This document shows, piece by piece, positions 45,185 through 58,324 of a DNA stretch of 64,000 bases. A model generated the notes under the pieces. It saw only the letters and a list, made by a program, of their open reading frames with translations. It made no database searches and was not told the DNA's origin. The position numbers were made by a program, and so were the translations under genes. The DNA is from Calliopum simillimum (taxonomy: Eukaryota; Arthropoda; Insecta; Diptera; Lauxaniidae). The first letter of the stretch is position 1. Each line of letters begins with the position of its first letter. Location of the stretch: the NCBI GenBank assembly GCA_951812925.1, contig OX638372.1, positions 6,758,001 through 6,822,000 on the forward strand, read 5' to 3'.

Positions 45185-46432
45185 GGGGAAAGTGGGGTAA
45201 AGTGGGAAGTGGGGTAAAGTGGGAAATGCCCCTTTTCGGGCAAACTAGCAAAGTTTAGCTGTCATGCGCATCTGACATGTACTTGCAATGACCGTAAGCA
45301 AATCTTTATGGTATAGCGATGCGTTCATACGCATTTTTGTGATCTCTGGAATCATGTAAAGTTTTTAAGTGATTTTGAAATTTCATTTTGAAATTTTTAA
45401 AAATCGATATTTTTACTGTTTCTGGAGATAAACCGATTGTAAGTACACAAAAATATTCTTTGTAGTCTTAATTTTGATAACGCAAAAGGATTCCGTGTAA
45501 TTCATAGAGTGAAAAAATGAAGCTCACATTTTTTGCAAAATTTGGTATCGGGGTAAAGTGGGAAATTTTTTATGGGGCAAAGTGGGAAATGTTATTTCAC
45601 GATTGCTAGTCCCCACTTGTCAACGAATTACACTATTTCATGATCCAAATAAGAGTTGTACATTTATATTGTGAGTAAACACTCCGTAAAAGCTAAGCGA
45701 GTTGTAAAAAGCAGATGAGAAACGTTTAGCAAATAAACGGAAGAAAGAGGGAAACGAATCACAAAAAAAAAGTACCAGGAGCAAAAAAGCACCACCAACA
45801 AAGAAAGCGTCAAAGAAGAAACAAAGAAGTTCTAGCTCAGATGAAGATCGTGATTTTTGCACCATTTGCATGGAACTCATGCCCGAAATCATGACCAGAC
45901 ACAATACCATCAAATGCAACCTAAAGGATTGTCAACGCCCATTTCACTTGAAATGCGTTAATCTTACTACAAGCTTCTTTTATTACTAACACTGTGACTC
46001 GGACTTTGGTGTTTCATTAGAGAACGACGAATAAGCTACTATTTCACAAATTTTTTTAAACACATTTTTTCATATATTTTTTTGCAGCAAAATCATTATT
46101 TCGTTTCATATTTACTTCCATGGGTGTGTTCCTTGAACCTTTTTTGACTTACAATAAAGATATTAGAACTTTTTTCCAACATTTGTATTAGTTTTTATGA
46201 GTTTTGAAAGTTTCCCACTTTACCCCACGATTTTTAATTTTTGCCATTTTGGGCATCCTCGATCAAAACGTCGTACTCAACAGAAAATCCATATTTTCGG
46301 TTCGTTTCTCCGGCAAAAATATAGCTAATTTAATTTTCTTTATTATAGGAAGTTGGAACATGAAAAAATAAGAAGTTTTGTTCATTTTATGGAGCTCCGA
46401 AAAAAAGTTTCCCTCTTTAGCCCACTTTCCCC
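45185..46432 (+). mobile_element. Pogo-like element with AGTGGGGTAAAGTGGG iterons
   Basis: The ends GGGGAAAGTGGG (45185) and CCCACTTTCCCC (to 46432) are inverted and flanked by TA on both sides, as in the Tc1/mariner/pogo superfamily. Variants of GGGGTAAAGTGGGAA recur at 45198-45235, 45548-45592 and, inverted, 46208-46228 and 46405-46432, probably transposase binding sites. The interior keeps only the C-terminal end of a transposase. It is therefore an internally deleted, non-autonomous copy of about 1.25 kb. Confidence 0.75.
45765..46034 (+). pseudogene. C-terminal transposase fragment with zinc-finger tail
   Basis: A Lys/Ser-rich linker (KKKQRSSSSDEDRDF) precedes CTICMELMPEIMTRHNTIKC, then CQRPFHLKC, an in-frame stop after FFYY, and HCDSDFGVS before the final stop at 46032. 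The spacing of Cys/His residues (CxxC, C, C, HxxxC, HC) suggests a PHD/RING-like cross-brace finger. Its position at the C-terminus fits insect pogo-family transposases. The catalytic DDD core is deleted. Confidence 0.65.
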
Positions 46433-46642
46433 TAATGAAAAAGATTTAAATTAACTAATTTTCTAATAACTTCCATTACCTTAAACTTCTATTGGGGTTG
46501 GATTTCTACTTGTTATAAATATTCAAAACATATGATTTTTTTTTGGATTTTTGATGTTCTGAAACCGAAAATGACGATAAAAATTATTTCAATCACCCAT
46601 CACCCTCTAGTAGCCTATTTTTAAGAGTCCTTCAAACTTTTC

Positions 46643-47475
46643 AAAATCATCCCGAAACCAACTCAAAAGTAAGAAGGACTCTTAAAAACGATATTTGCAA
46701 AATTTTTTTCGTTCCGAGAAAAACCAATGGAGCACTTTTGATTCTACTAAATTCCCATTTTGGCTAAAAAAAAAATTTTTTTGTTCATTAGAAAGGGATG
46801 CCTGAAGGCTGCTTTAGAAATAAAGACTGCGTTCTTAAAAAAATGTTGGCGTTTAAAAATTATAAATTTTTTTGGAGGTATGGATAATATTCGCGTTCCA
46901 AAATTGATTTTTTGTTACGTTTTTCATTTACGCGGCCAGAAAAACGATTTTTTACTCAAAACGAAAACAGTGTGTATGGCAAAAAATGCTTCGAATTGTC
47001 CAAAGAATACATGTGAGTTTTTTCAGAATTTTTTTGGGGTATTTTATAACTTTTCAAAACTTGGTCATAAAAATAAAACATTAAAAAAATTTCTAGAAAT
47101 TCTGAAAAAATTCCCGCCTAGTATTTTGCTGACGAACGTAAGCTTACCATCTGAAACTCTCAATTTGATAAATTTTTTAAAAACTATAATATTATCCACA
47201 CCCCTAAAAAATTTATAATTTTTAAACGCCAAAAATTTTTTAAGAACATAGTCTTTATTTATAAAGCACCCTCGGGTCTCCATTTCCTAATAAAAAAAAA
47301 GTTTTGACCAAAAAACCTTTTTTTTTTTGCCAAAAAGGACTTTCGGTAGAATCAAAAGTGCTTCATTGGTTTTTCTCGGAACGAAAGAAAGAGAAAACAA
47401 ATTATGCAAATATCGTTTTTAAGAGTCTTCTAACTTTTGAGTCGGTTTCGGGATGAATCTAATTTTCGACCCTAT
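46643..47475. mobile_element. Foldback family F, copy 3 (nearly complete)
   Basis: Left arm 46643-47055 and right arm 47085-47475 are imperfect inverted copies. Pairs include ATCCCGAAACCAACTC/GTCGGTTTCGGGATG, CCAATGGAGCACTTTTG/AAAGTGCTTCATTGG and GGATAATATT/AATATTATCC. Open frames of 152 and 72 codons on opposite strands are products of the palindrome. Noncoding. Confidence 0.75.
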
Positions 47476-47809
47476 CTAATGTATCTACAGATGACTTATG
47501 AACTGAGCTATTAAAATAAGTTCAATCGATAAATTTATTCACATAATGGTTAGACATAATAGTGTTAAGCCACAATCTTGTGGTATTTTAGCATTCGCTA
47601 GAAATCTGGTAAAAAAGGGAAATTTTAAAAGCTAAACTCAATTCTTCGAAATTTTATAATTTCATTGTTTTGAAAAATACATTCCAGTTACCCGTAATAT
47701 TGCAATTTTCATTAAATTACACATTTAAGAAGCATTACAACACGACATGCAAAACACACACACTCACAAAAATTAAATCCATACGAGCTTACCCATGGGG
47801 AAAAATTTC
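47476..47809. other. Spacer, nothing recognised
   Basis: AT-rich, no gene or element seen. Confidence 0.45.
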
Positions 47810-48740
47810 AAGCGCTTCTTACGAAAGTACTTACATATTACCATAGAACTTTATAAGCGCGACCACAATGATGTTTTCAAAAGCAGCAGTAAGCACTCGA
47901 ACATCAAATTCTGTTTGGAGAGACATTTCTGTTCCACAATTTGTGTAGTTTCTTTTATAAAAAAGTAAAAGGGAGAAAATTCTCCGAAAAATGTACCCAT
48001 GCTTTTTTTTTTAAACAATTTTGATATTTCAACTATTAAATGCACTTACTTAACAATAGTGCCTACATAAATAGCTTAAAATAAAAAAAATTCTTAATAT
48101 TGTAGTTTACTATGAAATTATAACGTAAAGTGTGAACAACTCATTCTCCTGCCATTTACAAACCACTCGCTAGTGCACAAATTTGCCCATTTCGCATATA
48201 ACGTTGTTTTTCTAAAAAAAATGTATACAAAATTGTTTGTAAAAATCATTCGTTTGTTCCCTCATATGAAATTCTCCTGGAAGGTTTTTTTACATTAATA
48301 TACGTATTCTTTTATCTGTAGATAATTAAATAAATTAACAATTAGGACCCCTATTCGTCAGTTTCATGTTTTTTTATTAAAAATGTTTGCTATTGTCATT
48401 GTGATGCACTAATTTTTCAAACATTTTAACATTTATCTGTCAAGTTGACTCCAATTTTTCAATTTCTTACCTAATTTATAAAATAATTTAAAATTTTTTT
48501 AAAATTCTTTCGACCTTACCTATTCCTGAAGTTAAGGCTTTTATATATTATACCTCCAATTAATAAAAAAAAATATCAAAAATATGTGAGAACAAAAAAA
48601 GACATGTTCGGAAATCACCTAAATATTAAGTACTATGTAAATCAGAATGCTCCATTGCCTGATGTGCTAGAGCTCAAATAGTTTATCTATCTACCAAGTA
48701 GCCGGGGTTTAAATCCCAGTAGATGTGGTTTGTTTCTATT
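47810..48740 (+). repeat. SINE-like body and tRNA-like segment
   Basis: 47885-47935 (AAGCACTCGAACATCAAATTC then TGTTTGGAGAGACAT) matches the repeat body at 10.37 and 10.66 kb. Further on, 48659-48730 reads like a tRNA-derived promoter: GATGTGCTAGAGCTC as an A box and GCCGGGGTTTAAATCCC as a T-arm/B box, about 66 bases in total. Acceptor-stem pairing is not convincing, so it is not called a tRNA gene. Confidence 0.4.
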
Positions 48741-51700
48741 TCTTTTAAATTTTAACGAAGAAATCGTGAAGAGAGGCACTCTTTTTGAATAGTTATGTTA
48801 ACACCTTCCGGACAGAGCCTAGGACATGCAATATTAGAAATACATAAATAAAAGTTCTTACGGAGAGTAAACGCTTACTGCTGAGAAAGATGCGCCACAG
48901 AATGGGTTTTTTCCTCCTGAGTATATTGAAAAGCTTTGCACACATATTGATTAGTTAATTTTGCTCACGTCACTCAATTCGTCGTCGCTCGTAGCACTCT
49001 CTCAAGTGCTACAAATATTGTGCAACAAATTCACACAAGCATACTCACATATACGAGTATTGGAACTAAGGCGCGAGTTCAGCAACATTTGACTTAATCA
49101 ACTTACACACACATACAGAATGAATACACACTTATGCACTTATGCAGCATATTTACACCTACACAAGCACACCCATACTCGACAGATTAATTTTACAAAT
49201 GCATTCCTCTTTTAGTGTAAAATCAAAAGCAGACAGTTGATGCGGCTGCAGCAAATAATGTTGCTGCAACAACCGAAGCAGCCGTACAAGCAACATCCAT
49301 CCATCCATCGAGTGCAGCGTGTATATGCAGACGCCAACATTTAACTTTAATTAAGTTACAATCCCCAGCGGGCATTTAACAGGCGTGGCCAGTAGCTTGA
49401 CATGTGTGCAGAGTTTATCCGAGAATGATTGTGGGTCAAGAGCTGACCTCGTTGTTAATTGTTTTATTTTACACTTAAAACAAAAAAAGAAAAAATTTAT
49501 AAAACAACAAACTTAATCAAGTGGAGATTGTGGAAGTAGTTAGTGCAGTGGTTGGGGGATTATTCTATGGAATACAAGTTTTTGATTGATTTTATAGAAC
49601 AATGTTGAACTTTATGCAAAATATTCTTTATTCTTTTAAGTCTTTTACATAAATAACGAGACACACAAGCGTTGATTTTTAGGAGTAACATTGAAAAGTT
49701 AAACGGTAGGCTTTCCAGAAATTAATTATTGAATTTTGTTTAAAAAATCATAATGTCAGTATAATACCAAAAAATGTGCTCCAATATTAATAGTGGCCTG
49801 CTTTTTACTTTACTAAGTGATTCTTAAAAGAACTCCAAGGTCCCAAGTGCTTACAAATGCGTTCAAATTTTTCATTTTAATTCAGTGAAGCGAAGATTTG
49901 AAAATTCATTCTGTATCTCAGTGAAAATGGCGTATACAAAATGTAATTGCATTGTCAACGAACGAAAATAACAGGGAGCAAATCTTTGAAGTTTATGGCA
50001 CATTATCAAGTGAATCTTTCAAGGACACGCTAATTTAATTATCGATTCACCAATTCACAAGCACGTACACTTCTGGCTTCTGTAGCTGTAGTTTCCTTGC
50101 TTTCATAATGAAAGGATGTTACGCTGGCGACAACGAAATTCCCTTCTTTTTCCTTTCTTAAACAAATTTCTTTCTTTGCAAACGTTTCGCTATCACTCAT
50201 TCTATTCACTGAACAATTTACGATTTTTTTTTCAATGATTTACTTTTTTAGTCCGAAATTTTTTTTTGTTAATGGCAAAATACTCACGCAGCGCACATTG
50301 GGAAATATCACATTTTCTTTCCAGTTAAAATTAAATTTAAATTGAATTGAACGATCTCTAATGGAGAGTATGCCTGAAAGAGTGCGCGTAATAAGTTGTA
50401 AACTGGGTGACAAGGAATACTGTAAGCCAGTTACATTTGAATTCAAATCAGCAAACTGACCCGAGCATTTTGTTTTGTGATTTGATATTTGAAATATCAA
50501 GATATACGAGTATATGTGCCAACGAAGCTAAATGAACGACTCGGCAGCATTGACAAAACGAACGAGATTGAACGAAGCAAAAATAACGAAAAGTCTTTTG
50601 AATGAACGAGCGAACGACACCCAAAGGGGTATTGCTTGCGCTTTTATTAAAAAAAAGTTTTTTTGTGGAAAAAGTTTTAATGAAACCTTCAATTTCAGGT
50701 AATTGTGGTTCTTTCTGCATAAAAGTATTCTTGAGTTAATTTTTAAAAAATTTTTTTTATATATATTAAATATGTGTTGAAAAATTAAGGTTTTTAATTA
50801 TTCAAGTAGAGTTTAAGTATTTTAGAGTGTACACGATTTTCATCTAATTATGATTTTCTTTAACTACAGACTGTCCGTAATGAGTGTTTAAAATTTGGCT
50901 GTGCCATTTTGTGCACTTTCGGAATTATTAAACTTTTTGTAAGAGAACTCCAGTCGCTATAATCATAAGAAGCAAGTGCAGCCACCAACAATGATTTTTT
51001 TTTCCTTTTGTTTTGTTTGTCTTCTTAAATTTTAATGGACCCTTTTAGTTCAGGTATATTTGTAATACAAAAGTGGTTTTTGTTTTGTGAAAAGTGTTTT
51101 GTTATAATAAAATTTTTTTTTGTTCGTTAGTCTAAAATTATATATTTGTTCCAAAAGTGAGCTCAAACAAAAATTTTTATATTTTAATAAAGTGTAGACA
51201 TTTAAGTTACTTTCTATGAAAAAAGGTTGCGCGTTTTTGCGTGGTTGTGAGAAATTTTAATATTTTTAAGGCAAACTGACATGTCCAATATGTATGAAAG
51301 TGGAGCAAAAAATAAATAAAAAGTTAAATACAGACATATAGACATACAATTACCCCGAAAAATCTTCAAGAGGATGTCAATAAGGTACGCTGAGTTTTTA
51401 AAAAATTTTTGAATGTCATAAAGAGGTCGCTCATCGCCGTTTTATGCAAAATCTCTTAGTAGAGTTTTTATTTTATTACTATTTAAGAAATGCTCGAAAT
51501 GAGTCATCCGATATATCAAATTTTTTGTGTTGAGTCAAGGTATATAAAAATGTTATATCTCGAATTTAAAATCATTCGTATATTGTTGTTTTAGATAAGA
51601 AAACCCACAGAAAACATATTTTCGATATTTCGGCCTGCTGTAAAACTCTTAAACTACATCTTTGAAAAACTGTTTTTCATAAGTTTATCATAAAATCAAA

Positions 51701-53999
51701 CAAGAAAGAATTTTCTATTGCATCTTAAGCCATTATACCCTGTTTTTATGGGTCTTCTTGACCCTTTTTAATTTTAATGCATAATTAACTAAAAAATAAG
51801 TTATTATGACCCTCAATAGTCTGGATGAATTAATAGCGTGTTTTGGTATCAAATACCCCACTGTGCGACAGTTAAATTTGGTAGTTGAAGAAGAGCAGTA
51901 AAAGAAGACGATTGTATGCGGACAAGTAAAGAAGTAGAATTTAAAAGACATTGAAAAGAACAGAATTAAAAGTTAAATCAATATTTTATGGAAAAACTTA
52001 AACAGAAAGAAAAACTAAAATGTTAATAATTTTGTAAAATTAAATAATAATTAATGGGAAGATCCAAATCAAATCAACTAAAAAATTTGGATTTTTAACC
52101 CTAATCATCTCCGAATTTCCTGAAAATTTGCATAGTTTTTGAATATCATCAAACTCGTTGAAAATTTTTTGTATTCTGAACCGAAATGGTTCTCAAAATA
52201 AAGTGTCCTAAAGTTCGAAAAAAGTATTAAAAAACTGTTAAAGTGACTAATATTGAAAGGCTGTAACTTGGCAACCAATTAACATATTTCTTAAAAAGAA
52301 AACTGCATCAAATCAATTGTATAGGTTTCAAAATGTTTAAAAAAAAAATATGTTTATTTGTCAAGGTTAAAGGTCATATTTTCAGCATCAAATACTTCCA
52401 AATCAAATATCTCAAAATGCAACATATAAAAATTTTTAAAAAAATATCCGTCAAAGACCAATCTATCGTCCGTACTTACTGTAAATTTGGTGGTGAAGCT
52501 TTTGCTTGTTTTAGAATTACATATAAATAAAATAAGACAAAAATATTGAAAAAAATAATGTTTATTTGTAGATTTTTTCAATAAAAAATTCATCAGACAC
52601 TGAGTAAGCCTTGATTTTAAGCGGGTTTTTTCCAACAACAGTAAAGCTCTGAAATTTTAGAGTCCCAGAAATAGATCAAGACTCCCTTTTTAACTGCTAA
52701 TATTTTTCTCTAGCCTTTTCCTACCGCTAAAAGAAATCAGGTTTTGAAATAAAATGGGTCCAAAGCACATGCAAGAGGTCGGGAACAATAGTGTCCTCAG
52801 CTTCTGTTATGTAACTTTTGCTCGTAATCAACTGAAAACTATTAAATCTAATGATACGAATTAATTTTTAAAATATATTGTTGTTTGGATAATTTTAGTG
52901 TTTCCTTTAAAGCTTGGACCGTGAAATTGTGTCACAAGATTTGATTTCTGAAGTTATAATAAACAAAACAAGAAATTTGAAGAATGCAGTTTATGAGATT
53001 GGATAGTTTGCAATGAACTCTTCAAGAGTAGTTCTTCCCAGATTTGCATGAGAGTCGTTACATCGGCGATACTTTAAGCATTATAGCAACATACTAAATT
53101 CCCTTCAAGTTCTTGCACTCTAAATGTCCACTTTGCCCACTGTGCAGTTGAGTATAATGAATTGTAAGGATACAAATAATCAAAAAAATATAAAAATGAA
53201 AGCAGCAGGGAATAAGAAAAGATCATGCTGTCAAAAAATATAGAAAATGTGTCGTTGTGTTGCTTTGTGTTGTTGTGATGTTGTTGTTATTTTTGTATTG
53301 TTGTTGCCGATATCAAATCTTTTGTTATGTGCAGGTGCACTCTGGTGTCATTGAATTAAATTAATTGTACTGTGGTTGTTGTACTACCACTACCACTACC
53401 ACTGCTGCTTTCATTGTTTGCAATAATATTCGTAATATTGAAATAACGCATTGTTGACGACGCAAGCTTTGTTACGTTGTTTGAATAACGTGACGTGACG
53501 TTGCGTTGCTGTTGTTGTTTTTTGTGCCACGCGCCAGGTACAGGTCAAATTAATGCGATTTGATTTTATTTACCCAACGAGTTGTGTTGAAGGTTTGCTT
53601 AATGACACTGATGATGATAACGTTGATGAGGATGGCGGAGGATGGTGGACAAGGATGATGCCAACATTTATCTGTGTCTGTTTTTGATTTGCTAAAAGGA
53701 CTAGATACTCAAAAGGATGTAAAAGAAAAAGCGCTATAGAGTTAATCAAAGTTAATTGAATTTGAATTGTTTTCTTAACGAATGTCATTTCATTCTCTGA
53801 TGGCACGCTAAACAATGCAAAATGCGCGCACTCTGAGATTGTTTATGAGGCCATTTATTTTGATTATTCGCTTTTAGTGTTGGTAAATAGTTGTTGTATA
53901 ATAAATGTGGCCAATTAATTAGTGAGAGCAAATGCTACTTCACAATATACTTAATATGCTTAAACTGTATATGATTGGATATGATACTCATGAACAAAC
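48741..53999. other. Long AT-rich spacer, no gene seen
   Basis: 49080-49450 is richer in GC and poor in repeats (GCATTTAACAGGCGTGGCCA region) and could be conserved regulatory DNA. 50515-50630 carries several GAACGA words. (TTG)n occurs near 53260-53300 and (CTACCA)n near 53383-53405. No protein-coding exon is supported. Confidence 0.45.
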
Positions 54000-54960
54000 T
54001 GTAAGATTCGTTTCAATATTTTTTCCATTTGAAAGCTTGTCGGTTTTGATTTTTAAGGCAAAACATTTTTTTTTCGACCTCTAAATAATACTCTATTTGG
54101 TTTTTTCCTATTGCTCCGCAATTTGACGTCCGATCATTAAGTATGGTAAATTGTTGTAAATGTCTCAAATGGGCTAAACTTTATTCATAGAAAAAATGTA
54201 TCTCAAATGTTTTTTCGACCAGTTGTACTCATTATCTTAGTTTCTACCACCTTAAGGTGTCAAAGACACTTCATAGAATTGAAGTCCATAAAAAATTATA
54301 AAATTTATCTTTATAAGGTTTCCTCAAATTGTTGAAATTAAAGAAGTTTAGCGAATCTAAAACCTGAGTACAAAATATGAAAAACAGGATGTTTCAAGAA
54401 CAAAAATCGCCCCCTAAAACTAAGCAAGATTCTATTTTTATTTATTTGGTTACCGTTTGAAATGTCAAATGTTAAAAAAGAATATTGCATAGTTTTAGGA
54501 GGCGATTTTCGTTTTTGAAACATCCTGATATTCATATGTTGTAATGAGGTTTTAGGTTCGCTATAACTTCGTAAATTTCAACAATTTGAGGAAACTTTTC
54601 AGAAATAAATTTTATAATTTTTTATGGGCTTTAATTTTGTGTAGTTCTTTTGGCACTTTAGGGTGGTAGAAATTGAGATAATGATTACAACTAGTCGAAA
54701 AAAACATTTGAGAAAAATTACTTCTATGATTAAAGTTTAGCCCATTTAAGACATTTACAACGATGTACCATACTTAATGATCGGACGTCAAATGGCGGAG
54801 CAATAAGCAAAAATCAAATCGTGTTTTATTTAGAGGTCGAAAAAAAATATTTTTTTTCCTTAAAAATCAAAACCGACAAGCTTTTCTTGAAAAAAAACCG
54901 ATAATCTTTCAAAATGGGGGGCTTACAGCGAATTTTTTTTTGTGATATACGTACTATCTA
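54000..54960. mobile_element. Foldback copy 3 of the 9-kb family, without nested insert
   Basis: Both arms are present (TTGAAAGCTTGTCGGTTTTG at the left; GGGGGGCTTACAGCG and TACTATCTA at the right). The centre shows CAGGATGTTTC/GAAACATCCTG and the GGCGATTTTCG motif. At the position where copy 1 holds the 383-bp insert, this copy reads GAGATAATGATTACAAC uninterrupted. Noncoding. Confidence 0.75.
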
Positions 54961-55677
54961 AGGTACGCTCAACATAGATTTTATTTTTTTTTTGATGTAA
55001 TTTTTATTATCCTTAATTCATATCAAATATAAACCTGTATCAAAAGCAATATTGTGCACTAAATTATTTATTTATTAAATTAATCTCTCTTTAATTTAGA
55101 TAACGAACAAAAAATTGTTTATCATCCATTGTAATTGAAATTATGCGATATTTTATTTACCAATTCTTAATTAAGTGTTGTACAATTTTTGCACCACATT
55201 ACCACTTCATTATCATGAAGGACTTACACGCTTGTGTTGTCACCTTATTGTTGTTGTATTAAATAAACACCTCGATGAAAATTTTAGCAAGTAATTTTGA
55301 TTACTTTTATAGAGAAAACGTGTGAGACAAATGAAATGCTTTCTTCAATTACATAATAGCAGACATACATACATATATACAAAGTGTATATGTATATCTA
55401 CCGTGCATATGTACGCACTTATATACTGAGTTATGCCAAAAGAATTCTGCCAAACACAAAAATAAAAGCGCAATTCACACAACACAAACACAAGTGCTGA
55501 TTGTGCACGTGAATTGGGGAAAAATGTGTGCGTGTATGCTTATTTGTTAGTGTGTTAGTGCGTTAAGCATTGCTTAACATTTTCTAGGTTCACCATAATC
55601 TGATAAAATTAATTAGATTCTTCGTGTGGAGTTATATGGGTAGAGATACCCAATAGGAAATGTTTTAAAGTTAAGTG
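54961..55677. other. AT-rich spacer, nothing recognised
   Basis: No gene, RNA or element ends seen. Confidence 0.5.
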
Positions 55678-55972
55678 AAATAGCGGTAGGAAAAAAAGCC
55701 GAATGAAATAACGCCTAAAAACAAAACCGAATAACGTCCACAATATTTTCATATTAATTTAGGCGATAATCATTTCGAAAATAACGCCCAAAATTTGTCA
55801 TATAAAGTTGGGGGAAAATCATTTTTTGAATATAACAACCAAAATTTTGTTGACGTGAAAATAATTTTGACGTTATTTGGTTTTTTGTTTTAAGGCGATA
55901 TTTCATTTCAACGCCGGGGCGTTAATGGCATTAATTCATTTTTTTGGCGTTATTTCATTTGGCGTTATTTCC
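55678..55972. mobile_element. GAAATAACGCC-iteron element, second copy
   Basis: Begins AGCGGTAGGAAAAAAAGCC like the end of the element at 1242. It contains about seven AATAACGCC/GGCGTTATTT words in both orientations and ends near GGCGTTATTTCC. Noncoding. Confidence 0.55.
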
Positions 55973-56794
55973 TAAAGATAAATATCTATCTTGAAATCAA
56001 TGCAGAACTCCTTTAATCCAATAAATTCTATATGGGATGTTCTTTGTAAAAGCGATCTTACATTTTTGAACAGAAATTTAGTAGCTTTTTGACCAAAACC
56101 GAAATTCTGTTTTCAAACCGGCGCCTTAAAGTGTTCGACCTCCTACAAGATATATAAAAAATGTGTCTGCTTTTTCTAAAAAAGTTAAGTTTTTTTTTTA
56201 AGAGGTAAAAATACCACATTGTGTCAATTCTGCGCCCATTAGTTCCTACCAGTTTGAATTTCTCGCTAAATATTTTACGGAGTTCTATGCCGCCAGATAA
56301 TATCAACAAACTCTGTATAATAACTATGATAACAACTGAAGAAGACAAGGCTTTTATCCTATACAAAATGCGCAACGGTTTTTGTGTTTGCCATTGAAAT
56401 GATATAAACCTCAATACACACACCCGACACATCCTCAGAGCGCCAACCTCAAACTTTGGCATTGCAACCTCAAAACTTAACCTCGTAGTCAATGTGGAAA
56501 TCAAAGCCAAAATCAAAATTCAAATCTAGGTATAAAAGCATACTTGCCTCACTTTGCTATTGAGTGTTAATTAGCGTTATAACGCCTTCAAATGCCACAC
56601 AAAAAGGGCTTATTCAAACATCAGAGACAATATGAGTACATGGAGAAAAAAATTTAAGCCATGAAAAGCATGTTTAATTTGGCAAAAAGGATTTGTTTTA
56701 CTTCTTGAGTCAATTGAACTTTTTCACTGTGTTTTTTTCTTTAGACTTTTAAGAAATGCGCTTTCAAAAAGGGATTAATATTTTGCACTGTTTG
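55973..56794. other. Spacer, nothing recognised
   Basis: A 152-codon minus-strand frame at 56058-56516 has no identifiable motif and is not called. Confidence 0.4.
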
Positions 56795-57115
56795 CGAAAT
56801 AACGCCGTAAAAATTAAAAAAAAAATAATGAGATAACCCCCAGTTATTGAAATGAAATATCGTCCAAAGAATATGAAATAAGACCCAAGAACAAAAACGA
56901 AATAATGTCAAAATTATTTACAATAAATTTGGGCAATAATTATTTTGGAAATATCACCCAAAATTTGGTCGTTATTTGGCCTTTTGTTTGTGGGCGTTGT
57001 TTCGCATAAATAAATATTGGGCGTTATTTCCAAAATGATTTTGTTTGGGCGACATTCCATTACAATAATTGGGCGTTATTTCGTATTTTTAATTTGTTTG
57101 GCGTTATTTCGTCTG
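56795..57115. mobile_element. GAAATAACGCC-iteron element, third copy
   Basis: Starts GAAATAACGCCGT and ends GGCGTTATTTCGTC. Left-half words face right and right-half words face left, making a symmetric foldback. Noncoding. Confidence 0.55.
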
Positions 57116-58324
57116 ACGAACCTGAAAACTCCTAACACCTGTAGATTTATATTTCGTTGGTGTCCATTATACCAACTCTCTTTTCTTTAAGTGTAAATTT
57201 TCCAGCATATGTTGCAAATGTGTATTTATCTATGTATTAGCAATTGCTATTGTAGTCAGTGCTTGTTTGTTTGTATATGTGTGTGTGTTTGTGTATTTAT
57301 GCGTCAATGTATTGGCATTTAATATTCTTGTTGATTTTCTCTTTAACTTTTGATGATTTCTCTTACAAAATACGCCCACTTTGATACACCTACTTTAAGC
57401 AAAATTTTGCTGACATTGCAGCTTCAAAAGCAAAAAAGGAGTCTTTTTGTTTATGTATGTGATTATACATATACATGTGCATTTGCTTATCTTTGTATAA
57501 GTGTTTGCTTTTGCTTAGCCTGTGCGTACGTATACACTGCAATTAGTTAAAGTTGAAGTATAATTGACAACAAATGTTTCTGACATTCGCAGTTGTTGTC
57601 GTTATGCAGCAATGTGTTAGGTTCTTACACATGTGTGTGCGTGCGTTTGTGTTTTAGTATGCTTGCATACGTGTGTGTCCCTTGCAGCTGACAGACAATC
57701 AAATGTAATTTTAATCAGACAACTTGAGGTTCGTTAGTATTTGTCAGCATTAGTTGATTTCATATTTTGCGTATGTGAGCAAAATTTTAAACTTTGCAAG
57801 AGAGAACGTATACGACATGTTGAACAAAATTTTAATGCTTAAGATAAACACACCAACAATGTAGGCGTAGCTTACAGGATTTGACGTGTGAAGGAATTAT
57901 TTAATATGAGATTGCTTAGACATTTTGGGCAGTTTTCATTTATAGAGCATAGTAAAATTTCAAGTTCAAAACAATACACCAAGACTTTATAATTGGGGCA
58001 TTCACAAACTCTTTTTAAAGTTAATTATTGTCAGCTTTAAAAGGATATTATTATAGAATTGTGAGCACCCAGTTTTTTTGCTTTAAAATTTCCACAATGG
58101 CATTTTTTTATTTGTTAAAAATTGTGAACAAAAAAAAAAAAACTCGAACACTTAAAAAATTCTTAATGTTCTAAGGACATACTGGACCTAAGGCATGTGC
58201 ATGAAAAAAAGTAGTCGCAGTAAACAAAGAGTGTCGCGTTAAATATTACAGTAAAAGCAAATGTAATAGATGCAATCGTCTTAAAATTTTTTGTCTTACA
58301 TTTCCTCATCATTGGTTTTGTAGA
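57116..58324. other. Spacer, no gene seen
   Basis: TG-rich runs occur at 57275-57300 and 57630-57680. Sequence around 57680-57730 includes TGACAGACA and TAATTTTAATC words, possibly regulatory but unproven. Confidence 0.4.

Noticed and set aside
46760..47218. 152-aa open frame
   Set aside because: Lies across the arms of foldback family F and changes with the palindrome; no domain.
48659..48730. Possible tRNA gene
   Set aside because: B-box-like and A-box-like motifs are present but acceptor and anticodon stems do not pair convincingly; treated as tRNA-derived repeat.
56058..56516. 152-aa minus-strand frame
   Set aside because: No recognisable motif, unusual but unsupported; chance open frame remains the simplest view.
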